Positions 9,443 through 18,902 of a stretch of DNA of 64,000 nucleotides are shown here, in pieces. How positions within the stretch are numbered: position 1 is the first letter of the stretch; each line of letters starts with the position of its first letter. The notes under the pieces were generated by a model. The model had not been told where the DNA came from. It did no database searches and saw only the letters and a program-made list of their open reading frames with translations. Origin of the DNA: CAIWHR01 sp963816925 (GTDB lineage: Bacteria; Pseudomonadota; Gammaproteobacteria; Burkholderiales; Casimicrobiaceae). The DNA is taken from NCBI GenBank assembly GCA_963816925.1, contig CAWFMY010000039.1, positions 1 to 64,000 of the forward strand. The letters are read 5' to 3'. A program made the translations under genes and the position numbers.

Positions 9443-9465
9443 CGCACGTGTCGTAGGGTTTTTCG

Positions 9466-10386
9466 ATGCGGTTCACGATCTTTCAGGAATCGCGGAAGGG
9501 TTCGCGCAAGGTCAACCAGGACCGGATTGCGTACACCTACAGCCGCGACACGCTGCTGCTCGTCGTCGCCGACGGGATGGGCGGGCACGCGGGCGGCGAG
9601 ATCGCCGCGCAGATCTGCGTGCGGCTGTTCATCGAGCGCTTCCAGCAGGAAGCAAAGCCGATCCTCAAGAATCCGCTCAAGTTCCTGCAGGACTCGATGC
9701 TCCGCGCGCACGCGGCGCTCGGCTCCTACGCGAACCAGTTCTCGATGCTCGAAACGCCGCGCACGACGTGCGTCGCCTGCATCGTCCAGGCCGGGCACGC
9801 GTACTGGGCGCACGTCGGCGATTCGCGCCTCTACCTCTACCGGCAGGGCGGGATGATCGGGCAGACGAAGGACCACTCGAAGGTCCAGTACCTCGTCGAC
9901 CAGGGGATCATCGGCGCCGCCGAGGTCGCCGAGCACCCGGACCGCAACAAGATCTTCAGCTGCCTCGGCGGCCTCGTCGACCCGGTGATCGACCTCGGCA
10001 AGCGCACGCCGCTGCGCAACGGCGACGTCCTCGTCATGTGCACGGACGGATTGTGGAGCGTGCTCGACAAGGAGGAGATGGCGACCTGGCTCACGTCGAC
10101 GCCGATCCTGAAGACCGCGCCGCAGATGATGCGCGAGGCGGAAAAGCGCGGCGGGCCCGACGGCGACAACCTGTCGGCGATCGTCGTGCGCTGGGGTCCG
10201 GAGACGCTCACCGACGAGCCGTCGACGACGATCACCGAGACGCTCGGCCTCGGCGAATTCCAGACGCAGATCGACCGCACGCTCACGCTGACGGACCGCA
10301 AGGGCGTGCAGCGCGATCTGTCCGACGACGAGATCGAGCGCGCGATCGCGGAAATCCAGGCGACGATCCAGCGCTACCGACGTTGA
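9466..10386 (+). CDS. PP2C-family Ser/Thr protein phosphatase
   Basis: 306 residues with the PP2C metal-binding motifs in order: KVNQDRIAY, VADGMGGHAGGE, HVGDSRLYLYR, the TDG motif in VMCTDGLW, and GPDGDNLSAIVVRW. These aspartates bind the two metal ions used to remove phosphate from Ser or Thr. There is no membrane segment. The kinase gene lies just upstream and dnaQ overlaps its stop (TGATG), so all three are likely one transcript. The natural substrate is probably the neighbouring kinase or its targets; this is inferred from pairing. The C-terminal 60 residues after the catalytic core are helical and of unknown role. Confidence 0.9.
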   Translation: MRFTIFQESRKGSRKVNQDRIAYTYSRDTLLLVVADGMGGHAGGEIAAQICVRLFIERFQQEAKPILKNPLKFLQDSMLRAHAALGSYANQFSMLETPRTTCVACIVQAGHAYWAHVGDSRLYLYRQGGMIGQTKDHSKVQYLVDQGIIGAAEVAEHPDRNKIFSCLGGLVDPVIDLGKRTPLRNGDVLVMCTDGLWSVLDKEEMATWLTSTPILKTAPQMMREAEKRGGPDGDNLSAIVVRWGPETLTDEPSTTITETLGLGEFQTQIDRTLTLTDRKGVQRDLSDDEIERAIAEIQATIQRYRR

Positions 10387-11180
10387 TGCGCCAGATCGTC
10401 CTCGACACGGAAACGACCGGCCTCGACCCGAAACAGGGCCACCGGATCATCGAGCTCGCGGGCATCGAGGTCGTCAACCGGCGCGCGACGGGCCGCATGG
10501 TGCAGTTCCACGTCGACCCCGAGCGCGAGATCGACGCGGGCGCCACCGAGGTGCACGGCAAGACCTGGGACGACCTCAAGGGCAAGCCCAAATTCGCCGA
10601 CATCGCCGCGGAGTTCCTCGAGTTCGCGCGCGGCGCCGAGTGGATCATCCACAACGCGCCGTTCGACGTCGCGTTCCTCGACGTCGAATTCGGGCTCGCC
10701 GGGCAGCCGGCGTCCGCGGCGACGTACGGAAAGCTCACCGACACGCTGGCGCTCGCCCGCGAGATGTTTCCGGGCAAGCGCAACGGCCTCGACGCGCTGT
10801 GCGAGCGCTTCGGCATCGACAATGCGCACCGTACCCTGCATGGCGCGCTGCTCGATGCGGAATTGCTGGCCGAGGTCTGGCTCGCGATGACGCGCGGGCA
10901 GGAAACGCTGACGATGGACCTCGGCGCGCCGCCGCGGCACGCTGACGGAGCGCCTGCCGAGGGCCTTGCGCCGGCGCCGGCCGGCCGGGGCGAGCCGCTC
11001 CTCGTGGTCGAGCCGACCGCCGACGAGCTGGCGGCGCATCGCGACTACCTCGCGGCGCTGGACAAGGAAACCAAGGGTCGCTGCGTCTGGGTTGCCTTGG
11101 CAAACGGCCGAGGCCGCCTGACCGGTCGTAGGCTCCCGGCGGCCGGGGCCCCCGGGGAAGGTGTCGTAACATGGGCGTAA
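10386..11180 (+). CDS. dnaQ: DnaQ-like 3'-5' exonuclease (DNA polymerase III epsilon type)
   Basis: 264 residues of the DEDDh exonuclease family. Exo I is LDTETTGLDP near residues 6-15, exo II is IIHNAPFDVAFLD, and exo III is HGALLDAELLAEVW with the catalytic His. The acidic residues match an active proofreading nuclease. The C-terminal tail (from about 180) is Pro/Gly-rich, then TADELAAHRDYLAALDKETKGRCVW, the kind of tail by which epsilon binds the polymerase alpha subunit. The ATG overlaps the phosphatase stop. In proteobacteria dnaQ is often near rnhA, which is absent here, so a paralogue remains possible. Confidence 0.88.
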   Translation: MRQIVLDTETTGLDPKQGHRIIELAGIEVVNRRATGRMVQFHVDPEREIDAGATEVHGKTWDDLKGKPKFADIAAEFLEFARGAEWIIHNAPFDVAFLDVEFGLAGQPASAATYGKLTDTLALAREMFPGKRNGLDALCERFGIDNAHRTLHGALLDAELLAEVWLAMTRGQETLTMDLGAPPRHADGAPAEGLAPAPAGRGEPLLVVEPTADELAAHRDYLAALDKETKGRCVWVALANGRGRLTGRRLPAAGAPGEGVVTWA

Positions 11181-11197
11181 TCTGCCCCTGACACGCT

Positions 11198-13369
11198 ATG
11201 GACCCGCTGCACTCGACGATCCCCGCTCCATCCGCCGGCACCCCCGCGCCGGATGCCGGGACGCGCGCGCCGATGCCCGATACCCCGCCGACGCCGCACC
11301 CCTCAACCGCGAACTTTCGCTCCTCGCCTTCAACCGCCGCGTGCTGGCACTTGCGGCGGACGCCGGGACGCCGCTCCTCGAGCGGCTCCGCTTCCTTTGC
11401 ATCGCCGGCAGCAATCTCGACGAATTCTTCGAGATCCGGATCGCCGGCATCAAGGAGCAGCTTCGCGCGAAGATTCCGCCGGGCGGCATGACGCTGCAGG
11501 AGGGGCGGGCGCTGCTGGCCCAGGTGGGCGTGGAAGCGCGCGCGTTGATCGACGCGCAATATGCGCTCCTCAACCGCGACGTCCTGCCGGCGCTCGAGCG
11601 GGCCGGCGTGCGCCTGGTCCGGCGCACCGAATTCACCGCCGCGGAGCGCGACTGGGCCGCGAAGTTCTTCCAGCGCGAGGTGCGTCCGCTGCTGACGCCC
11701 ATCGGGCTCGATCCGGCACATCCGTTTCCGCAGGTCGTCAACAAGAGCCTCAATTTCGTCATCGAGCTCTCGGGCACCGACGCGTTCGGGCGCGACACGG
11801 GAATCGCGATCGTCAAGGCGCCGCGCGTCCTGCCGCGCATCATCCGGTTGCCCCCCGAGGCCGCCGGCGGCGACAACGCGTTCGTGATGCTGTCCTCGGT
11901 GATCCACGCGCACCTGCACGAGCTCTTCCCGGGCCGCGACGTCGTCAACTACGCGCAGTTCCGCGTGACGCGCGACGCCGACCTGTGGATCGACGAGGAG
12001 GAAGTGAAGAACCTGCGCCAGGCGCTGCAGGGTGAGTTGCCGCAGCGCCAGTTCGGCTCCGCGGTCCGCCTCGAGGTCGCCGCCAACTGCCCGGAGCCGC
12101 TCGCGCAGTTCCTGCTGCAGCAGTTCGAGCTGACGAGCGCGGATCTCTACCGCTGCGACGGACCGGTCAACATCGCGCGACTCTCGTCGCTCGCGGACCA
12201 GGTCGACATCGACGCGCTCAAGTATCCGCCATTCGTTCCGGGACTTCCGGACCGCCTGCGCGAGCAGCCGGACATCCTCGCGGCGATCCGCCAGCACGAC
12301 ATCCTGCTGCACCATCCGTACCAGTCGTTCGAGCCGGTCGTCGAGTTCATCCGCAAGGCCGCCGACGATCCCGACGTCGTCGCGGTCAAGCAGACGGTGT
12401 ATCGCACCGGCGTCAATTCGGTGCTGATGGAAGCCCTGATCGAGGCGGCGCGGCGCGGCAAGGAGGTGACCGTCGTCGTCGAGCTGATGGCGCGCTTCGA
12501 CGAGGAAGCGAACATCAACTGGGCCGAGCGGCTCGAGCATGCCGGCGCGCAGGTCGTGTACGGCGTCTTCGGCCTGAAGACGCACGCAAAGCTGGCGCTC
12601 CTGATCCGCCGCGAGCCCGACGGGCGCGGCCGCATGCGGCTCCGCCCCTACGCGCACCTCGGCACCGGGAACTACCATCCGCGCACGACGCGCCTTTACA
12701 CGGATTTCGGCCTGCTCACCGCGGACCCCGCAATCTGCGCCGACGTCAACGAAGTGTTCATGCACATCACGAGCCTCGCCAAGGCGGGGCGAATGAAGCA
12801 CCTGCTGCTGGCGCCGTTCACGATGCACCGGCGCGTGATCGACATGATCCGCCGCGAGACGAAGCACGCGCGCGCGGGAAAGCCGGCGCGCATCGTCGCC
12901 AAGATGAACGCTCTGCTCGAGGAAGGCGTGATCCGCGCGCTGTACGCGGCGTCGCAAGCGGGCGTCGAGATCGACCTCGTCGTGCGCGGCGCGTGCGCGC
13001 TGCGTCCCGGCGTGCGCGGGCTTTCCGACAACATCCGGGTGCGCTCGATCCTCGGCCGCTTCCTCGAGCATCACCGGGTCTGGTTCTTCGCCAACGCGGG
13101 CACGCCGGACGTGTGGCTCGCGTCCGCCGACTGGATGGGCCGCAACATGTTCCGGCGCATCGAGGTCGCGTTCCCGGTGCGCGACATCGACGCTGCGCAA
13201 GCGCGTCGTCGAGGAGGGTCTGTCGGCGTGCCTCGCCGATACGCGCGACGCGTGGGAGCTTCGGGCCGACGGCAGCTGGGCGAAGCTCGCGCCGCGCGGC
13301 CGGGCGCATGCCAGGTCGGCACAACAGACGCTGCTCGCGGCGATGCGCGAGCCGGACGAGGTCGACTGA
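11198..13369 (+). CDS. ppk: Polyphosphate kinase 1, two apparent frameshifts
   Basis: PPK1 reversibly makes polyphosphate from ATP. The protein must be read in three pieces. ATG 11198 starts a Pro-rich leader; near 11278-11290 the frame changes to LNRELSLLAFNRRVLAL and the PPK core (NLDEFFEIRIAG, VVAVKQTVYRTG). The two catalytic histidines are visible in LKTHAKLALL and FLEHHRVWFFAN, plus HLGTGNYHPRTTRLYTDFGL. Near 13183-13191 the frame changes back, giving TLRKRVVEEGLSACLADTRDAW and the end at 13367-13369. The shifts compensate, for about 723 residues, a little longer than most PPK1. Single-base sequencing errors are the likely cause. The stop overlaps sixA (TGATG). Confidence 0.9.
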
Positions 13370-13821
13370 TGGACCTCGTGCTGTGGCGTCATGCCGAAGC
13401 CGAGCCCGGCGAGCCGGACCTCGGCCGGCGCCTCACCGCCAAAGGCCTGAAGCAGGCGGAGCGGATGGGCGAGTGGCTCGATCGCTTCCTGCCCGACACC
13501 GCGCGCATCCTCGTCTCGCCGGCCGACCGCGCGCAGCAGACGGCGCTCGCGCTCAAGCGCAAGTTCCGCACCGTCGACGAAATCGGACCCGGCGCGACCG
13601 CTGCCGCGGTCTTGAGCGCGGCCGGCTGGCCGGATTCACGCGAAGCGGTCGTCGTGGTCGGTCACCAGCCGACGCTGGGGGCCATCGCGTCGTTCCTGCT
13701 CTCCGGCGAGGAAGCGTGGTGGTCGGTGCGCAAAGGCGCGGTCTGGTGGCTTTCGAACCGCGACAAGACCGGGGCGTCGTCGGTCGTGCTGCGCGTCGTG
13801 ATCGCGCCGGATTTCGTGTAG
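13369..13821 (+). CDS. sixA: SixA-type phosphohistidine phosphatase
   Basis: 150 residues of the histidine-phosphatase (phosphoglycerate mutase-like) superfamily. It starts MDLVLWRHAEAEPGE with the catalytic RHA motif at residues 7-9. LVSPADRAQQTAL holds the second arginine and VVVGHQPTLG the second histidine. Short members of this family remove phosphate from phosphohistidine. ATG 13369 overlaps the corrected ppk stop, so the two are coupled. Because of the ppk frame break, the uninterrupted frame joins most of ppk to sixA, but this is not a genuine fusion. Confidence 0.87.
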   Translation: MDLVLWRHAEAEPGEPDLGRRLTAKGLKQAERMGEWLDRFLPDTARILVSPADRAQQTALALKRKFRTVDEIGPGATAAAVLSAAGWPDSREAVVVVGHQPTLGAIASFLLSGEEAWWSVRKGAVWWLSNRDKTGASSVVLRVVIAPDFV

Positions 13822-13974
13822 CGCCGCGAGCGGCGCGCCGGGGCCCCGGGCGCGAAGCGCCAAGGGGGAGCGCGCAAACGCGAGTCGGCGCATGAGGCCG
13901 ACCCAACAGGCGCAACGAATCGCCTCGGCAGTACGGAGGCCGAGGCGCGAGCGGCGCGCCGGTTCGGCCTCGGC
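13821..13974. terminator. Paired inverted repeats between convergent sixA and ppx (terminator-like)
   Basis: Immediately after sixA, 13821-13836 is a perfect hairpin, GCGCCGC-GA-GCGGCGC. A second inverted repeat, GCCGAGGC (13939-13946) with GCCTCGGC (13967-13974), encloses the 15-mer GCGAGCGGCGCGCCG also seen in the first hairpin. No T-tract follows, so these are terminator-like rather than classical. They sit between two convergent genes, where a two-way terminator is expected. Confidence 0.4.
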
Positions 13975-14022
13975 ACTGGCGTAGCAGCTGTTGATGCCGA
14001 GCGGCGTGAGGTCGCGTGCCCG

Positions 14023-15513
14023 CTATCGCTTGCCGCGCCAGGCGTAACCCATCGCGCCCCATTCGCCGCGCTCGCGCGCGAGCAGGTACGCGGTCAGCGG
14101 ATGGGCCTTCAGCCAGCGCGAGGAAATGCCGATCTCGATTCGCGGACGGATCGCAAGCGCGATGCGCGGGCGCTCGATCGCCCGCCGCGCGTGGTGGAAC
14201 AGGACGGCGAGACGCAGCGCGAGGAGTGGCGCGCGAAACGCCGAAATGGTGCAGCAGCGGCGCCATCTTCGACAGGCTGCCGCGGCAGCCGAGCACCAGA
14301 TTCGCGAGCTCATGCTGCTCGCCCGCGGAAAATCCCGGCATGTCGGCGTTGTGCAGGATGTACGCGCCGTGCTTGTGGAACCCGGTGTGCGACACCGAGA
14401 ATCCGGTCTCGTGCAGGAGCGCCGCCCAGCGGATCCTTTGCGCGAGCCTCGGGTCGGGCTTGGGCGCCGCCTTCTCGTAGAGTCCGACGGCCATCGCGGC
14501 AACGCGCTCCGCGTGCTCGCGATCGATCCGGTAGCGCGCGATGAACTGCTCGATGGTCGCTTCGCGGATGTCGCGGCGCACCGTGCGCCCGAGGAGATCG
14601 TAGAGGACGCCCAGGCGCAGGGCCCCGCCAACCGGATTGATGCGCTCGACGTCGAGCTCGACCAGCGACGCGGCCATGATCGCGAGCCCGGCCGCGAGCA
14701 CCGGCGCGCGCTCGGGCTTCAATGCGACAAGCTGCAGACGCCGGATGTGTCCCGCGCCGACCATCCGCTTGCGCAGGCGCGCGAGGCCCTCGCGCGTGAT
14801 GCCGGCCGCCGAGAGCCCGTTCTGCTCGAGGATTTCGGCGAGCGCCAGGGCGGTTCCCGACGATGCGTACGCGTCGTGCCAGTGCTCGCGGCTGAACTCG
14901 CGCGCGATGGCCTCGACTTCGGCGCGCGCCGTCGTGTCGGCCGCGGCGAACGCGGTGGCCGACAGGGCGCCGTCGGCAAAATACCGCCGCGTCATTCCGA
15001 CGCAACCCATCTGGAGGGACTCGAGGCGCTCGGGCTCGAGGCCGCGACCGATGATGAATTCGGTCGATCCGCCGCCGATGTCGATGACGAGCCGCGGCTG
15101 GCGTCGACGCGCGGCAGCACGTGCGCGACGCCGTTGTAGATGAGTCGCGCTTCCTCGTGGCCGGTGATGATGTCGATCGGAAACCCCAGCGCGCGCTCGG
15201 CCTGCGGCATGAACGCCGCGGCGTTGGTCGCCACCCGGAACGTGTTCGTGGCCACCGCGCGGACCGCCGATGGATGCAGGCCCTTGATGCGCTCGCCGAA
15301 ACGGGCGAGGCAGGCGAGCGCCGCGCGCCGCGCGTCCGGCGCGAGTCGCCCGCGTTCGTCGATGCTGGCGCCGATGCGCAGCGTTTCGCGCCACGTGTCG
15401 AGGCGAAAGATCTGGTCGCCCTCGACGCGCCCGACCTCCAGCCGGAAGCTGTTCGAGCCCATGTCGACGACGGCGAGCGTTCCGGGCGCGGTGGCAGAGG
15501 CGGATCGCGGCAT
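14023..15513 (-). CDS. ppx: Exopolyphosphatase/pppGpp phosphatase, two apparent frameshifts
   Basis: It removes phosphate from polyphosphate ends and also acts on pppGpp. The N-terminal part has LAVVDMGSNSFRLEVGRV, the first ATP-grasp motif of the ASKHA fold, up to about 15095. The frame then changes and continues with RLVIDIGGGSTEFIIGRG, the second phosphate loop. The HD-like C-terminal half includes IRWAALLHETGFSVSHTGFHKH. Near 14236-14245 a second change gives LLALRLAVLFHHARR and the end YAWRGKR. The net length, about 496 residues, is typical. Both breaks look like sequencing indels. It converges with ppk-sixA, so the enzymes that make and degrade polyphosphate lie side by side. Confidence 0.88.
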
Positions 15514-15638
15514 GGTGCGCGGGAGCGTAGCAGAAACACGGGGAGACTCGAAAGCACGCCTGCGTATCGACGCGCCGCGTTTCCGCGCCCGCGCCTTTCC
15601 TGCTACGCTCGACGGTTGCTGCTCGCAGAATCCACGCC

Positions 15639-17154
15639 ATGCCCATCGACTACTTGCAGAAAATCCTGACCGCCAAGGTCTACGACGTCGCCGTCGAGTC
15701 GCCGCTCGAGCTCGCGCCGATTCTGTCGCGGCGCCTCGGCAACCGCGTGCTGCTGAAGCGCGAGGACCAGCAGCCGGTGTTCTCGTTCAAGCTCCGCGGC
15801 GCGTACAACAAGATGGCCCACCTGTCGACGGCGGAGCGCGCGCGCGGCGTGATCGCGGCGTCGGCGGGCAACCATGCGCAGGGCGTCGCGCTGGCGGCGC
15901 AGAAGCTCGGCTGCAAGGCGACGATCGTGATGCCGGTGACGACACCGCACATCAAGATCGCCGCGGTCGAGGCGCGCGGCGCGAAGGTCGTGCTGCACGG
16001 CGACTCGTACAGCGACGCCTACGCGCACGCGCTCTCGCTGCAGAAGAAATTGCGCGCGACGTTCGTGCATCCGTACGACGATCCCGACGTGATCGCCGGG
16101 CAGGGCACGATCGGCATGGAGATCCTGCGCCAGTGCGCAGGGTCCGATCGACGCGATCTTCGTCGCCGTCGGCGGCGGCGGCCTCATCAGCGGCATCGCG
16201 TCGTACGTGAAGCGCGTGCGCCCCGAGATCCGGATCATCGGCGTCCAGCCGGTCGACTCCGACGCGATGACGCGCTCGCTCGCGGCGGGCCGCCGGGTCA
16301 AGCTCGCGCACGTCGGCCTGTTCGCGGACGGCGTGGCGGTGAAGCAGGTCGGCGCGGAGACGTTCCGGATCGCGCGCGAGCTCGTCGACGAGATGGTGCT
16401 GGTCGACACCGACGCCACGTGCGCCGCGCTGAAGGACGTGTTCGAGGACACGCGCTCGATCCTCGAGCCGGCGGGCGCGCTGTCGATCGCCGGCGTGAAG
16501 GCATGGGTCGAGCGCCATCGCACGAAGGACCGCACGTTCGTCGCGATCGCCTGCGGCGCCAACATGAACTTCGACCGCCTGCGCTTCGTCGCCGAGCGGG
16601 CGGAACTCGGCGAGCGGCGCGAGGCCATTCTCGCCGTGACGATTCCGGAGCGGCCCGGCAGCTTCCGCGCCTTCTGCCGCCTGCTCGGCAAGCGCGCGGT
16701 CACCGAGTTCAACTATCGCTATGCCGATGCGCGCGTCGCGCATCTGTTCGTCGGCATCGAGGTGGCGGGACGGCACGAGACCGAGCGCCTGCTGACCGAA
16801 CTGAAGCGCCACCGGATCGAGGCCTACGACCTCACCGACAACGAGATGGCAAAGCTCCATGTCCGGCATCTGGTCGGCGGCCACGCGCCGGCGGCGGAGA
16901 ACGAGATCCTCTACCGCTTCGAGTTCCCCGAGCGTCCCGGCGCGCTGATGCAGTTCCTGAACAGCATGAGCCGCGGCTGGAACATCAGCCTGTTCCATTA
17001 CCGCAACCACGGCGCCGACTACGGCCGCGTGCTGGTCGGGATGCAGGTTCCGCCCGCGGACAAGGGTGAATTTCGGTCCTTTCTCGACCGGCTGGGGTAC
17101 GACTACGTCGACGAGACCGGGAATCCCGCATACCGGATGTTTCTCGGGCGATAA
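15639..17154 (+). CDS. ilvA: Threonine ammonia-lyase (biosynthetic), one apparent frameshift
   Basis: It converts threonine to 2-oxobutanoate, the first step of isoleucine synthesis. The PLP-binding lysine is in VFSFKLRGAYNKM, and SAGNHAQGVALAAQ is the phosphate-binding region. At 16135-16142, after EILRQC, one extra base breaks the frame; the glycine loop VAVGGGGLISGIASY follows in the next frame. Two regulatory ACT-like domains close the protein (AILAVTIPERPGSFRAFCRLL and RFEFPERPGALMQFL), the arrangement of the isoleucine-inhibited enzyme. About 504 residues, the expected length. It is divergent from ppx, 125 bases away. Confidence 0.9.
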
Positions 17155-17470
17155 GTCATCCCCGGCGGGCGCGGGATGCCCGGTTCCCGGCGAGCCCCGA
17201 CCGGACGGCGTTTCAGGGGTCGCGGGGCGGAACCTGCGCGCATGCGCCGGATTCCGACGTCCAGAGGCAGGGGGTGCCGCCCGGCGGCACGCCCGGCCGT
17301 CCGAAAATTGCTCCACTGTTGCGAAATTGTGCCAATCGGGCCGCCGGAGCCGATTCAGGCAAGGTTTATGCTCTAGGCAGTTGGCATCCGGCATGGCAAA
17401 CTTGCCCCGGAAGGGCCGTGGCTTACATCGGAGCGGCCGCCGGATCGGGGCGTACGGACGGGAGAATGCG
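17155..17470. other. Intergenic region before the pilG operon, no gene seen
   Basis: 316 bases between ilvA and pilG. I find no convincing coding frame or RNA gene. The last part holds AT-richer sequence (aaattgtgcc, ggtttatgctctagg) where the promoter of the pilG operon may lie, but no clear paired -35/-10 boxes are visible. GGGAG at about 17460-17464 serves as the pilG ribosome site. Confidence 0.4.
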
Positions 17471-17872
17471 TTGGCGGAGCAGAATACGCTGTCGGGCGTC
17501 AAGGTAATGGTGATCGACGATTCGAACACCATTCGCCGCAGCGCCGAGATATTCCTGCTGCAGGCGGGATGCACGGTGATCCTCGCCGAGGATGGCTTCG
17601 ACGCGCTCGCGAAAATCGCCGACCACCAGCCGGACCTCGTCTTCGTCGACATCATGATGCCCCGGCTGGACGGGTACCAGACCTGCGCCCTGATCAAGAA
17701 AAACGCGAAGTTCCACGTCACGCCCGTGATCATGCTGTCGTCCAAGGACGGCCTGTTCGACCGTGCGCGCGGGCGGATGGTGGGCTCCGACCAGTACCTG
17801 ACGAAGCCGTTTACCAAGGAAAGCCTTCTGAAGGCGGTGGCCGCGCACGTGAAACGCGCCGCGGCGGCTTGA
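17471..17872 (+). CDS. pilG: Type IV pilus response regulator PilG
   Basis: 133 residues, a single receiver domain. The acidic pair is in VMVIDDSN, the phosphorylated aspartate in FVDIMMPRLDGYQTC, and the conserved lysine in LTKPFTKESLL. MLSSKDGLFDRARGRMVGSDQYLTKPF is close to the PilG consensus. TTG 17471 was chosen: GGGAG stands a few bases upstream and no ATG or GTG lies in frame before the domain. PilG receives phosphate from PilL (ChpA) and drives pilus extension and twitching, acting partly through cAMP in relatives. First gene of pilG-pilH-pilI-pilJ-pilL. Confidence 0.92.
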   Translation: MAEQNTLSGVKVMVIDDSNTIRRSAEIFLLQAGCTVILAEDGFDALAKIADHQPDLVFVDIMMPRLDGYQTCALIKKNAKFHVTPVIMLSSKDGLFDRARGRMVGSDQYLTKPFTKESLLKAVAAHVKRAAAA

Positions 17873-17939
17873 TCGGGTGTCGGTACCGTCCACGCGCTGT
17901 GGGACGGACCGGGGGAAGGCAGCAAAGAGGGCAGGAACC

Positions 17940-18305
17940 ATGACGATCAAGAAAATCCTCATCGTCGACGATTCGCCGACGGAGCGGCACGTGCTGAACG
18001 ACATGCTGACCAAGGCCGGCTACGAGGTCGTCGCCAGCGACAACGGCGAGGACGCGATACTCAAGGCGAAGCAGCTGCGGCCCGACCTCATCCTGATGGA
18101 TGTCGTCATGCCGGGCCTCAACGGATTCCAGGCGACGCGCGCGATCAGCCGCGACGCGGACACGCGAAGCATCCCGATCATCCTGTGCACGTCGAAGAGC
18201 CAGGAGACCGACAAGATCTGGGGAATGCGCCAGGGCGCGCGCGATTACGTCGTCAAGCCCGTCAGCCGCGACGAGCTGCTGCTCAAGATCGCCGCCCTCG
18301 GCTGA
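17940..18305 (+). CDS. pilH: Type IV pilus response regulator PilH
   Basis: 121 residues starting MTIKKILIVDDSPTERHVLND. The receiver aspartate is in LILMDVVMPGLNGFQ and the conserved lysine in DYVVKPVSRDELL. A strong AGGGCAGGAA ribosome site precedes ATG 17940. In the Chp system PilH is the second regulator, thought to drain phosphate from PilL and favour retraction. It lies 67 bases after pilG and 23 bases before pilI, in one operon. Confidence 0.92.
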   Translation: MTIKKILIVDDSPTERHVLNDMLTKAGYEVVASDNGEDAILKAKQLRPDLILMDVVMPGLNGFQATRAISRDADTRSIPIILCTSKSQETDKIWGMRQGARDYVVKPVSRDELLLKIAALG

Positions 18306-18328
18306 GCGCGAATCCCGGTCAACCCGCC

Positions 18329-18856
18329 ATGGCCCGCGCCGCCAAAGTCGACCTCCGCTCGTTCCAGCAGGAACTCGCGTCCCGGCTCGCCACCAAGACG
18401 GCGGCGCAGGTCGAGTCGTCGCGCCTGGGGCTCGCGTGCGGCGGCGCGCAATGGCTGATCCGGCTCGCGGACGCGGGCGAGGTGATCACGGTGCCGCAGA
18501 TCGCGGGCGTGCCGCTGACGCAGCCCTGGTTTCTCGGCATCTCCAACATCCGCGGCAACCTGTACAGCGTGATCGACTTCGGTTCCTTCCTCGGGCGCGA
18601 GGCCAGCCTTGCCGGCGCCGCGGGACAGGGTCGCCTCGTGGTGTTCGGGCCGCGCACCGGCGAGCTGAAGGCCGGGATCGTCGTGCAGCGGGTGCTGGGG
18701 TTGCGCAACCTGGCGGAGCTCGCGCCCGCGTCGCCGCCCGTCGACGTCCCGGAATGGTACGGGCAGCGCTGGATGGATGCCGAGGGCAGCGCCTGGCAGG
18801 AGATCGACCTCGCGCGCCTCGCGCAGGATCCCGGGTTCCTGCGGGTGGGACTCTAG
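18329..18856 (+). CDS. pilI: CheW-like coupling protein PilI
   Basis: 175 residues. The CheW-type fold is seen in GGAQWLIRLADAGEVITVPQIAGVPLTQPWFLGISNIRGNLYSVID, the region that docks receptors and kinase. It should link the PilJ receptor to the PilL kinase at the cell pole. It starts at ATG 18329, 23 bases after pilH, and ends 46 bases before pilJ. The spacing and order match other betaproteobacterial pil chemosensory operons. Confidence 0.9.
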   Translation: MARAAKVDLRSFQQELASRLATKTAAQVESSRLGLACGGAQWLIRLADAGEVITVPQIAGVPLTQPWFLGISNIRGNLYSVIDFGSFLGREASLAGAAGQGRLVVFGPRTGELKAGIVVQRVLGLRNLAELAPASPPVDVPEWYGQRWMDAEGSAWQEIDLARLAQDPGFLRVGL

Positions 18857-18902
18857 CAATTTGAAGGCACCGGCGCGCGCGGCGCGCCGATTGGAGGGGA
18901 GC

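Noticed and set aside
11341..13821. A ppk-sixA fusion protein
   Set aside because: The fused reading arises only because of the frame break near 13187. The corrected ppk ends at 13369 and overlaps a normal sixA start.
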